This document shows, piece by piece, positions 1 through 6,337 of a stretch of 64,000 nt of DNA. Location: positions 1-64,000 of IMG/VR virus record IMGVR_UViG_3300027730_001702, one strand, 5' to 3'. Source of the DNA: a virus. The notes beneath the pieces were generated by a model that was not told the origin of the DNA, ran no database searches, and worked only from the letters and a program-made list of their open reading frames with translations. The stretch's first letter is position 1. Each line of letters opens with the position of its first letter. The translations under genes and the position numbers were made by a program.

Positions 1-235
1 TATTAAAAAATTCACTAAATTTAGTCTCACCTTTTACATAAGATGGATTATCTTCCCAATGACCATCTACTTTTAATTCAAATAATCTATAATCACGGAT
101 AATATAAGTAACCATAACATTATCCTCTAGCTCTTTTGTTTGATATTCTTCTTGCTTGAAGTCAATATTAAGAGCTTTCAATTCCTCGTTAAGAGGTAAA
201 TCTTGCTCTACTTTGATATAATTAAACATTCCCAT
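1..235 (-). CDS. Partial hypothetical protein running off the left edge
   Basis: An uninterrupted minus-strand frame starts at an ATG at 235 (MGMFNYIKVEQDLPLNEEL...) and leaves the window without a stop. The opening (MGMF, then an acidic stretch with LPLNEEL) resembles small unassigned proteins common in phage genomes, but I cannot name a family. The C-terminal end is missing, so length and function are unknown. It lies 16 bases downstream of the metallophosphoesterase gene and probably shares its transcript. Confidence 0.6.
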   Translation of the reverse strand, partial: MGMFNYIKVEQDLPLNEELKALNIDFKQEEYQTKELEDNVMVTYIIRDYRLFELKVDGHWEDNPSYVKGETKFSEFFN

Positions 236-251
236 ATACTTATACTACTCT

Positions 252-914
252 TTATTTAATTTTTGTCAAACTTATCTTGTCTTTTTTATCTATAATGACA
301 TAACTACATTCTTTTTCGCAAAAGCTACCAGTATTTATATATTTATCTGTGTGTTCTGGAAGATGAGTATGTCCACATATTATAGTATCATAGTTATTCA
401 TATCTATGTACTTAAGAGCATTTTTTTTAATATCAGAACTTTTTTCAACAAAATCATTTGTTCTGGCTTTAAAAAACCTAAAGAAATTATCTGCGAATGG
501 AGTATATTTTCTAACAAAATAATAGCATCCAATGATAAAATTAGAAAGGTGTTTATACTTTGTGAAGTAAATATCAAAAACATCTCCGTGGATTATTAAT
601 ATTTTTTTATCTTTTAATTGTATTTTATGTTCATCTGCACAATCAAAACCTAATAGGATGCTCATAAACTCTGCTTTTAAAAAACAATGGTTACCGATTA
701 AATAAATTATCTTGCATTTTTTAGAAAGTTTTCGTAATTTAGAGAGTACCTTCCAATGACTCTTACATAACCTATGTAAATTATGATGATCAAAAAGATC
801 ACCAGCAATTATAATTGTTTTAGCTTTATTCTTTTTTAAGACCTTTAATAAGGCTTCTGCTTTACAATCTTTGTCTCCAAGGTGAATATCTGATATGATT
901 AAGTATTTATTCAT
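252..914 (-). CDS. Calcineurin-like metallophosphoesterase
   Basis: The 220-residue protein carries the ordered motifs of the two-metal phosphoesterase fold: SDIHLG near residue 8, GDLFD near 39, GNH near 75, HGD near 109 and GHTH near 181. The arrangement is closest to the LpxH/YbbF group of small phosphoesterases (UDP-2,3-diacylglucosamine hydrolase and relatives), but the substrate cannot be read from the motifs. It is the last complete gene of a run that starts with the UV endonuclease and two tiny membrane ORFs. A nucleic-acid or nucleotide substrate is as plausible as a lipid one. Confidence 0.85.
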   Translation of the reverse strand: MNKYLIISDIHLGDKDCKAEALLKVLKKNKAKTIIIAGDLFDHHNLHRLCKSHWKVLSKLRKLSKKCKIIYLIGNHCFLKAEFMSILLGFDCADEHKIQLKDKKILIIHGDVFDIYFTKYKHLSNFIIGCYYFVRKYTPFADNFFRFFKARTNDFVEKSSDIKKNALKYIDMNNYDTIICGHTHLPEHTDKYINTGSFCEKECSYVIIDKKDKISLTKIK

Positions 915-929
915 AGCTGATCTTCTGTT

Positions 930-1079
930 TTATTTATTTTTTTTATTTATATTGTCTAAACGCATTAGTATAAAAGACAATAATATAATTATAGTCAATA
1001 TATATTTCTGAGTGCATATAGAATACATCAAATAAATTATTCCTGCGACTTCTATAAGTGGATTTAATATTTTATTCAT
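930..1079 (-). CDS. Small membrane protein, 49 aa
   Basis: ATG at 1079 opens a 49-codon frame (MNKILNPLIEVAGIIYLMYS..., ending NINKKNK). The central part is strongly hydrophobic (two short apolar runs, IIYLMYSI and ILTIIILLSFIL), and the tail is basic, as in a small inner-membrane protein. It sits 6 bases after another tiny membrane ORF and 15 bases before the phosphoesterase gene, so it fits the same transcript. No family is recognised; the call rests on packing and composition. Confidence 0.5.
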   Translation of the reverse strand: MNKILNPLIEVAGIIYLMYSICTQKYILTIIILLSFILMRLDNINKKNK

Positions 1080-1085
1080 AATTTA

Positions 1086-1175
1086 TTACCAATGGTGAAG
1101 TGCATTTATAATAAGTACAATATTAGCTATCACACCTAAAATAACTACAAATAGTTCATATACTTTATGTGTCAT
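1086..1175 (-). CDS. Tiny membrane protein, 29 aa, overlapping uvdE
   Basis: ATG at 1175 overlaps the uvdE stop as ATGA and encodes MTHKVYELFVVILGVIANIV... ending ALHHW. It is essentially one transmembrane helix. The four-base overlap is a classic translational-coupling arrangement and is the main reason to believe it is translated. Function unknown. Confidence 0.45.
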   Translation of the reverse strand: MTHKVYELFVVILGVIANIVLIINALHHW

Positions 1176-2071
1176 AGTTTAGCAAAAGATTGTTCTTTCA
1201 TTTTTAATTCAAAGTCAACATCTATATTATCATATCCATAAGTATTTGGCAAGTTTTTTGCGTAGTCTGCGTGTTTTCGTGGATTCTTATGACCATCTAT
1301 ACTCTCAGAGTAATGGAACAATGGAGTATGATTACCCCAAGTGATTCGTGCAAGATGAAACGCTTCTTCTTCTGTTAAATTGTCTGGATGACATTTATGA
1401 TGAAGATAATCAAAGGTAATAGGGATATTGGAAACCGAATGGAAATACCTCATTAGCTTCTTAACTGACCAGCAAGTATCTTTATCATCATTTTCTATAA
1501 CCAATCTAGACCTTACATCGTCAGTTAACTTATTAAAATTAATCATAAACTTTTTGACTATATCATTTAAATTACCCTTAGAATTATGTATGTGCATATT
1601 CATAGGTGCATTATAGTTTAGCGAGCAACCAATCTGAGTCATAAACCAACCATAGAAATTTAATTCTTTGATTGTTTTAATTATTGCATTTTCATTATCA
1701 CTAGCGAGAACATTAAATTCGCTAGGATGACAAGATACTCTAACATTTTTAGATTCAATAAGATTCTTGATACTATCAAATGATACTAATATTTTATTAT
1801 AGTCTGGTAAATCTTGTAATGATATATTAGCTTTATCATAAGTAATAAGAGGAAATAGATCAGAAGAAATTCTGTAAGTATGATTATGGTCGGCACAATA
1901 CTTTATGTATTGATAAGTAGTAATCATATTGTTTAGTATTCTAGAGGATAGAGTAGAAATAGCTTCTTTTCTATCCATAGATGAGAAACGAGCATAAGTC
2001 ATAGTGTTGAACTTGATAGGGTCATCTTGTTCAGCTAAACTTGAAACGATACAACATACTCCTTTTCTCAT
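1172..2071 (-). CDS. uvsE: UV DNA damage endonuclease (UvdE/UVDE family)
   Basis: The 299-residue TIM-barrel-type protein matches the UvdE family: an early YCADHNHTYRISSDLFP block, SCHPSEF, MHIHNS, the signature RLVIENDD near residue 187, FDYLHHKCHP and a late HYSES...HADY. These supply the His, Glu and Asp residues that bind the metal cluster. UvdE nicks DNA 5' of cyclobutane dimers and 6-4 photoproducts. The start is supported by a TTGACA-N17-TATTCT promoter with the -10 box 6 bases upstream. Length is typical. Such a gene would repair sunlight damage to phage DNA. Confidence 0.92.
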   Translation of the reverse strand: MRKGVCCIVSSLAEQDDPIKFNTMTYARFSSMDRKEAISTLSSRILNNMITTYQYIKYCADHNHTYRISSDLFPLITYDKANISLQDLPDYNKILVSFDSIKNLIESKNVRVSCHPSEFNVLASDNENAIIKTIKELNFYGWFMTQIGCSLNYNAPMNMHIHNSKGNLNDIVKKFMINFNKLTDDVRSRLVIENDDKDTCWSVKKLMRYFHSVSNIPITFDYLHHKCHPDNLTEEEAFHLARITWGNHTPLFHYSESIDGHKNPRKHADYAKNLPNTYGYDNIDVDFELKMKEQSFAKL

Positions 2072-2077
2072 ACTATA

Positions 2078-2106
2078 AGAATACTACTCTTTGCTAACTC
2101 TGTCAA
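2078..2106 (-). promoter_or_regulatory. Sigma-70 type promoter of uvdE, leaderless geometry
   Basis: On the minus strand TTGACA (2101-2106), a 17-base spacer and TATTCT (2078-2083) precede the uvdE ATG (2071) by only 6 bases, which places the expected transcript start at the start codon itself. Confidence 0.75.
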
Positions 2107-2117
2107 GGTTCTATATA

Positions 2118-2315
2118 TTATTCGTAAATATATCTAACTGAACCATCTTTGTTTTTTAATTCCTTTTTAATCAACGCTTTATCTTTTTTAGTTTTCCATT
2201 TTATACTATCATAGTTATTTTTAAACCTATCAGAGAAACAATTTCTTGGTTTGCTTCCTTTTCCAGCTCCTATATTTGGCCGAAAATCATTCATATTTGG
2301 ACTTTTTTTGTTCAT
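2118..2315 (-). CDS. Small basic hypothetical protein, 65 aa
   Basis: The protein is Lys/Arg/Asn-rich with an RPNIGAGKGSKPRN stretch followed by FSDRFKNNYDSI. It resembles small basic phage proteins of unknown role. The first ATG (2315) lies inside a promoter-like -10 box (TATATG), so translation may really begin at the second Met (2294, MNDFRPNIG). A short tandem duplication containing TTTGGACTTTT spans the two candidate starts. No transmembrane or enzymatic motif is visible. Confidence 0.6.
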   Translation of the reverse strand: MNKKSPNMNDFRPNIGAGKGSKPRNCFSDRFKNNYDSIKWKTKKDKALIKKELKNKDGSVRYIYE

Positions 2316-2348
2316 ATATTTGGACTTTTCTTGTTAGTAAATTTACTT
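2313..2348 (-). repeat. Promoter-like direct repeat, copy 1
   Basis: Minus strand: TTTACT, 17 bases, TATATG. About 30 bases match a second copy at 4120-4150 (shared pattern AAATTTACTAA, GAAAA, CCAAATATAT). Both lie directly after a stop codon and upstream of a minus-strand gene, so this is probably a duplicated promoter or operator. Confidence 0.5.
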
Positions 2349-2450
2349 TACTACTTCATTTAATAATATATTATATACAATGAAAGTATAAAGTATACTA
2401 ATAATTAGTGCGACTATACAGCTTATCCCTTGGGCTTCTAGATCTTCCAT
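2343..2450 (-). CDS. Tiny membrane protein, 35 aa
   Basis: ATG at 2450 encodes MEDLEAQGISCIVALIISILY..., a single hydrophobic helix with an acidic N-terminus. A TTAACT/TATAAT pair with a 16-base spacer lies immediately upstream, its -10 box ending 3 bases before the ATG. The stop codon sits inside the promoter-like repeat of the next gene. Function unknown; support is the promoter and packing. Confidence 0.4.
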   Translation of the reverse strand: MEDLEAQGISCIVALIISILYTFIVYNILLNEVVK

Positions 2451-2503
2451 ATCATTATATACTATATAAATATAAAGTTAATAAATTATTTATAACTAAA
2501 GTT

Positions 2504-2590
2504 CGGAACGAGTAGGATTTGAACCTACGGATGGAGTTAACCATCGGAAGTTTAGTAAACTTCTGCTTTAGACCACTCAGCCATCGTTCC
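2504..2590 (-). tRNA. tRNA-Ser with anticodon ACU
   Basis: All arms are visible on the minus strand: a perfect 7-bp acceptor stem (GGAACGA/TCGTTCC), a three-bp D stem typical of serine tRNAs, an anticodon stem GAAGT/ACTTC with loop TTACTAA, a long variable arm (GATGG/CCATC) and a T arm GTAGG-TTCAAAT-CCTAC. The long variable arm and D loop identify the serine class. Loop positions 3-5 read ACT, giving an A34 anticodon for AGU; bacterial tRNAs for AGY normally have G34 (GCU). CCA is not encoded. Confidence 0.9.
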
Positions 2591-2605
2591 ATAATACTTT
2601 TTCTC

Positions 2606-2677
2606 CTGCCTAACTAGGATTTGAACCTAGAACATCTTCATTAACAGTGAAGCGCACTACCGTTGTGCTATTAGGCA
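2606..2677 (-). tRNA. tRNA-Asn (GUU)
   Basis: The minus strand folds into a complete cloverleaf: acceptor stem TGCCTAA/TTAGGCA, anticodon stem CTTCA/TGAAG enclosing CTGTTAA (anticodon GTT), and T arm CTAGG-TTCAAAT-CCTAG. It lies 15 bases from tRNA-Ser and right after the FMN-reductase gene, so the two tRNAs are probably processed from one transcript. CCA is not encoded. Confidence 0.93.
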
Positions 2678-2680
2678 AAA

Positions 2681-3298
2681 TCATTTTAGCCAAACGGAAG
2701 TAGGATTATAAGAGTTTATGTCTAGATAATCCCAAACCTTCCAATTCTTTTCGCCTTTTGAATAAGTTATTATATTAAATAAAAACGCATATAGATCTTC
2801 AATATGCCAAACATCATCTAGTAATTTCTTTCCTAAAAATCTAGATTGGTGAGCTATATGATCTGAATAACTATAAGCAAAGGCTGAAAATGGTGGCAAA
2901 ACGCAACCCATTGAGCAAAGAACTCCTTGCATTCTTGATGCTACTTCTTTGCCTCCAACAGAGTGCATTGTTACGATAACTCCTGCTGGTTTTCCAAGAA
3001 GATGCTGTTTGCCTTCTATCTCTGTCATTTTCTCAAAAAGTTGTTGCATTGGGCTTCCCCAACTATCCCAGTAAGTTCCAGTGCAAAAAATTAGTGCATC
3101 GCTATCTTTTATAATATTTCTAACTTTCGGCCAATCGAAATTAGAATGAAGATGAAGTATTTTTATTTTTATATTTGGATCTATTTTAAAGATTTTTCTT
3201 TTTATCTTTTTTATAAGACATGCAGTATTACCATTCTTACCACCAATAGAACCATTAATTATCGTTAAATTTGTATTGGTTGCTTCTTGCGGTTTCAT
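2681..3298 (-). CDS. Flavodoxin-like NAD(P)H-dependent FMN reductase family protein
   Basis: The 205-residue protein has the phosphate-binding loop of the flavodoxin-like fold near its start (GSIGGKNGNT), a central FCTGTYWDSWGSPMQQLFEKMT block that contacts the flavin ring in this family, and KPAGVIVTMHS. These features fit NADPH-dependent FMN or quinone reductases. The natural electron acceptor is not evident; a flavoprotein could supply reduced flavin to ThyX elsewhere in the window, which is inference. The start overlaps the preceding gene by 44 bases, so a later start is possible. Confidence 0.8.
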   Translation of the reverse strand: MKPQEATNTNLTIINGSIGGKNGNTACLIKKIKRKIFKIDPNIKIKILHLHSNFDWPKVRNIIKDSDALIFCTGTYWDSWGSPMQQLFEKMTEIEGKQHLLGKPAGVIVTMHSVGGKEVASRMQGVLCSMGCVLPPFSAFAYSYSDHIAHQSRFLGKKLLDDVWHIEDLYAFLFNIITYSKGEKNWKVWDYLDINSYNPTSVWLK

Positions 3299-3566
3299 TT
3301 ATATGACTTTTTATTAAATTATATAATCTAACTTCTTCTTTATTAGCTTCTCTTTCAACTTTATCTAAATTAGTAAACTTATATTCTTTGAGTTGGTGAT
3401 GTTTGAAATGATATACCGCTTTATTTGGATAAGAGTCATTCGCAAATCTTATATATCTAAATGGTAATTCCTCGCCTTTGATTTTATAAAGGGTTCCTAA
3501 AACTGGTTGAATTTGTTCATATGGAAATACTCCATCAATAAAATTTAATATTTTTACCCAGTTCAT
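3255..3566 (-). CDS. Hypothetical protein, 103 aa
   Basis: A soluble, basic, aromatic-rich protein with no motif I recognise (MNWVKILNFIDGVFPYEQ... LPFRYIRFANDSYPNKAVYHF...). It overlaps both neighbours, by 4 bases at its start and 44 at its end, so it is embedded in the operon with the FMN-reductase-like gene. Function unknown. Confidence 0.6.
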   Translation of the reverse strand: MNWVKILNFIDGVFPYEQIQPVLGTLYKIKGEELPFRYIRFANDSYPNKAVYHFKHHQLKEYKFTNLDKVEREANKEEVRLYNLIKSHINETARSNQYKFNDN

Positions 3567-3763
3567 ATGATTCCGAATACCTTAAGCATTATTATACAAG
3601 ATAGTACCACTCCTACTAGGCCAGTCAAAGTTCTAATCATTTTCATTTTATGATTATGATGGTCTACCCATAACTCAAAAGAATCTCTTAGTTTTCCTTT
3701 GGCTAGAAGTTTTCTCTTTTGTTTTTTTGTTAAATTAATTTTTGACATATTTCTGATATGCAT
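3563..3763 (-). CDS. Small membrane-anchored protein, 66 aa
   Basis: The N-terminal two thirds is highly basic (LTKKQKRKLLAKGKLRD) and the C-terminus is one hydrophobic helix (LTGLVGVVLSCIIMLKVFGII), giving a tail-anchored arrangement. Translation may begin at the sixth codon (MSKINLTKK) instead. Its end overlaps the next gene as ATGA. Function unknown. Confidence 0.55.
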   Translation of the reverse strand: MHIRNMSKINLTKKQKRKLLAKGKLRDSFELWVDHHNHKMKMIRTLTGLVGVVLSCIIMLKVFGII

Positions 3764-3785
3764 TTAAAAAATTTATTTAGAGGTT

Positions 3786-4082
3786 TTATTTCTTAAAATC
3801 ACCAAGGTCACGATCAAAGCTAAACTTTCCAACACTCTCAACTAAACCTTCATATGTCTCTTCTGTGCATCCTGCCATTTCAGTAAATGGAGCAATCACA
3901 ACAAAGATACCAAAAGCCCCAATAGTTGCTGCGGTTGAAACAGGGCGAACAAGTGCGATATCTCCTGCGGCTAGAAAGCCGTCTGCTACTGGTGTAGATT
4001 GATTAGATGTGCCAGAGTCGGCAAAAGTAAAAGAGGCAGAGATTAGAATGAGGCTTAATACTATATTTTTAATGTTTTTCAT
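3786..4082 (-). CDS. Exported protein with signal peptide, 98 aa
   Basis: The N-terminus is a clear Sec signal peptide (basic MKNIKN, hydrophobic IVLSLILISASFTF, likely cut after FADS or FA). The mature part has GDIALVRPVSTAATIGAFGIF, APFTEMAGC and FDRDLGDF. That combination (RPxxxAAT, a hydrophobic stretch, PFT, then F-R-LGDF) resembles a small exported family seen in gammaproteobacteria, sometimes loosely labelled multidrug transporter; the match is from memory. A near-perfect promoter sits 7 bases upstream. It may alter the host envelope. Confidence 0.65.
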   Translation of the reverse strand: MKNIKNIVLSLILISASFTFADSGTSNQSTPVADGFLAAGDIALVRPVSTAATIGAFGIFVVIAPFTEMAGCTEETYEGLVESVGKFSFDRDLGDFKK

Positions 4083-4089
4083 ATTGTAT

Positions 4090-4118
4090 ATTATATATTA
4101 GTATTATGCTTTTGTCAA
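4090..4118 (-). promoter_or_regulatory. Near-consensus sigma-70 promoter abutting a start codon
   Basis: Minus strand TTGACA (4113-4118), 17-base spacer, TATAAT (4090-4095), then 7 bases to the ATG at 4082. Both hexamers match consensus exactly. There is no room for a ribosome binding site in the resulting transcript. Confidence 0.85.
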
Positions 4119-4119
4119 C

Positions 4120-4150
4120 TATATATTTGGCATTTTCCTATTAGTAAATT
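4120..4150 (-). repeat. Promoter-like direct repeat, copy 2
   Basis: Second copy of the element at 2313-2348. On the minus strand it reads TTTACT, 17 bases, TATATA, and lies between the stop of the methyltransferase gene and the TTGACA promoter of the exported-protein gene, so two promoters may be stacked here. Confidence 0.45.
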
Positions 4151-4731
4151 TAATATTTATTTTTCGGTGGATTTTCAAATATAGTTGGGGGTTCGGAAAA
4201 TGTTGATGCGTTTTGTGAAGTTTTATCCATAAAAAGAACTCCATAATTCTTTATTTTTAATTGGCCATAAGCTTTTAAAGTAAATCCCCATTCTTGTATT
4301 CTCTCAATAAATTTATTTTTTATTTTCAAAGAATGATATTCAATCGCCATCTCATTTATATTTATAAAATCTTTTGAATTAAAATTCTCTGCTATTAATA
4401 ATTCGTATCCCTCTATATCACTTTTAAGAGCGGTGATATCATTTGTATTTATTAAATCTTTGATTTGTTGTGAATCGGATATATCAACGCATTGAAAAGA
4501 TAAATTATCTATATTTGTATATTTTTGTTTAAAAAAATTAATTTCATTTATATCTTTGTCTATGCCTATTACTTTATTTGCTCTATTACTCAAAAAATAT
4601 ATAAAAGAAAATTCTTTTTCATCTTTAACTCTCCATCTCCCACATCCCAAATCAAGAACATTCTGATCTTGAGCTTTAAAATATTTCCAATGTTCTGATG
4701 AGTTTTCTGTCTTTATATTAAAATTAATCAT
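4150..4731 (-). CDS. SAM-dependent methyltransferase, FkbM-like
   Basis: A class I methyltransferase with motif I as VLDLGCG near residue 26, the acidic loop VIGIDKD, a DIS motif near residue 104, and LKSDIEGYELL, which matches the D-EG-E segment of FkbM-type O-methyltransferases. It is followed by a proline-rich tail ending ENPPKNKY that resembles the C-terminus of the glycosyltransferase two genes upstream. With the adjacent cupin and glycosyltransferase it probably decorates a sugar. Confidence 0.75.
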   Translation of the reverse strand: MINFNIKTENSSEHWKYFKAQDQNVLDLGCGRWRVKDEKEFSFIYFLSNRANKVIGIDKDINEINFFKQKYTNIDNLSFQCVDISDSQQIKDLINTNDITALKSDIEGYELLIAENFNSKDFININEMAIEYHSLKIKNKFIERIQEWGFTLKAYGQLKIKNYGVLFMDKTSQNASTFSEPPTIFENPPKNKY

Positions 4732-4736
4732 TTTAT

Positions 4737-5141
4737 TTAATAATTTTTAGATTTCCATTCAAAATTAAAAAAATCAAAAGGTTTTCTATATTCGTCTTTT
4801 TGATCATAATCTACATTCGTACAATTTAAAACTATAGCTTCTTCAGTTCCTATAGCTGAAAATCCATGCCATATTTCGGGAGGTATTGTTAAAACTGAAG
4901 AAAATGGCATTAATATAATTTTTTCAGATTTATTTATTTTCTCGTCATATAATCCAACTAAAAGTCTTCCTTGTAGTAATATGAATCTATCTGTTTGTTT
5001 TTCATGTTTATGCCATGCTTTTATAACTCCAGGTAAACATGTCGTGACATAAATATGCTTAATTATTCCATCTTCTTTTTCTTTAACTAACTCTGCAAGC
5101 CATCCGCGATCATCTATAATTTTAGATATTAATTTATTCAT
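4737..5141 (-). CDS. RmlC/WxcM-like cupin (sugar epimerase or isomerase)
   Basis: The 134-residue protein has a RmlC-like opening (DDRGWLAELVKE), the cupin motif WHKHEKQTDRFILLQGRLLVGLYD and the second motif IPPEIWHGF. This is the single-domain cupin of dTDP-4-keto-6-deoxyhexose 3,5-epimerases and their 3,4-ketoisomerase relatives. Which reaction it performs cannot be decided from motifs. It is packed 5 bases from a methyltransferase and 4 from a glycosyltransferase. Confidence 0.75.
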   Translation of the reverse strand: MNKLISKIIDDRGWLAELVKEKEDGIIKHIYVTTCLPGVIKAWHKHEKQTDRFILLQGRLLVGLYDEKINKSEKIILMPFSSVLTIPPEIWHGFSAIGTEEAIVLNCTNVDYDQKDEYRKPFDFFNFEWKSKNY

Positions 5142-5145
5142 TTTA

Positions 5146-6012
5146 TTAATATTTATTTGGCGGAGGATTAGGATAATTACCAGATATAATAGGATTATGA
5201 GGATAATTCTTATTTGGTCTATTTAATTTTAACTTTGTGGATCGTGGAATATTTGCTATTTTTGGCCAAATCCAAGATTGCCCATCTTTATATTCTTTTA
5301 TTATTAAATCTGCCGTTAAGTAATTTAAATTTGTTTCATTATTATAATATGACCTAAATTCTGATTTATAAATTTCTCCTATCTTTCCTGTTCGATATAA
5401 AGAAAGTATCCATCTTTCTGTTAACCAATATAATGGATATCCATGATGGCTTTTGCTTAAATCTTTTTCATGTTCTATAATGTCGGGAAGATTTCTTATA
5501 TAGGAAGTTTTTGCCCACCAAAAATTACCAGAAAAAAATAATTTATGCTTATATAAATCTATTGAATAGTTATGATGATAACTCTCGGTTAAATTTACTC
5601 CAATGACATCATATCCATCCTCTAGTCCTCTTATAGACTTTTCGTATTTATTTATTAATATAAATTCTAACATTTTCCTCCAAGCAGAAATTGTTTTTTT
5701 ATACTGTGGTCTAGAAACTCCTTTAGCATGAATATATAATACATAAGATTCGTTATTTTGAGACCATTTTTTAAGTTGCCTTAAACAAGCTCTTTCGTAA
5801 TCTTTCATATCTGTTGAATAATTAATTAAATGTATTTTACTTGTTTTTTCTAATAAAAAATTAATATCTTCTTTTGATTTGCCTAGATATGAGATATAAA
5901 TTTTATCTAGTTCTTTAAATAAATCGCTAGAATATATACATTTAAATTGATCTTCGACAATCTCTCTCCAGTGATTCAAATCGCATATATGCCAAAATAT
6001 TACTTTTTTCAT
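5146..6012 (-). CDS. Glycosyltransferase-like protein
   Basis: The 288-residue protein contains YVLYIHAKGVSRPQ and, later, FFSGNFWWAKTSYI, the paired motifs (YIH-KG and GNFWWA) of a glycosyltransferase-like family found in phages, giant viruses and polysaccharide loci. The middle part (AWRKMLEFILINKYEKSI) fits the same family. Its proline-rich C-terminus ends PNPPPNKY, like the tail of the methyltransferase gene downstream. Donor and acceptor sugars are unknown. Confidence 0.65.
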   Translation of the reverse strand: MKKVIFWHICDLNHWREIVEDQFKCIYSSDLFKELDKIYISYLGKSKEDINFLLEKTSKIHLINYSTDMKDYERACLRQLKKWSQNNESYVLYIHAKGVSRPQYKKTISAWRKMLEFILINKYEKSIRGLEDGYDVIGVNLTESYHHNYSIDLYKHKLFFSGNFWWAKTSYIRNLPDIIEHEKDLSKSHHGYPLYWLTERWILSLYRTGKIGEIYKSEFRSYYNNETNLNYLTADLIIKEYKDGQSWIWPKIANIPRSTKLKLNRPNKNYPHNPIISGNYPNPPPNKY

Positions 6013-6044
6013 TTAAAATTTATCAATTATTAAATTTTTTATAT

Positions 6045-6079
6045 CCATATTATGTTATATCTATATTTATATAATATGG
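6045..6079. repeat. Inverted repeat in a divergent intergenic region
   Basis: CCATATTAT (6045-6053) is perfectly complementary to ATAATATGG (6071-6079). It lies between two divergently transcribed genes, 33 bases upstream of the plus-strand promoter, so an operator for both directions is possible; it is not followed by a T-run as a terminator would be. Confidence 0.4.
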
Positions 6080-6111
6080 CAAATATAATTATATGGTGTT
6101 ACATAAAATGT

Positions 6112-6140
6112 TTTACATTTTTAACCTATTTATGTATAAT
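6112..6140 (+). promoter_or_regulatory. Sigma-70 promoter with leaderless geometry
   Basis: TTTACA (6112-6117), 17 bases, TATAAT (6135-6140), then 5 bases to the ATG at 6146, so the predicted transcript start coincides with the ATG. Confidence 0.8.
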
Positions 6141-6145
6141 CTATT

Positions 6146-6337
6146 ATGGTTAAAAAATTAAATATATCAATAGAATATGTTATAGACTCCAAAAACAAAG
6201 TAGAAATCTTAGACGAATTATTAAAAGATGAGATACATTGGGTTCTTAGAAACAAAATAGACTCTTTAAAAGAGGTTATAGTCCATGAATTAGACTCTCA
6301 AATAACTAAAGACCATATCTATATAAATATAGTTTAA
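6146..6337 (+). CDS. Hypothetical protein, 63 aa
   Basis: A small charged protein (MVKKLNISIEYVIDSKNKVEILDELLKD...) with alternating beta and helical tendency and no recognised motif. It is the first gene after a strong promoter and its stop codon touches the start of the rsmI-like gene, so the two are co-transcribed. Function unknown. Confidence 0.65.
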   Translation: MVKKLNISIEYVIDSKNKVEILDELLKDEIHWVLRNKIDSLKEVIVHELDSQITKDHIYINIV

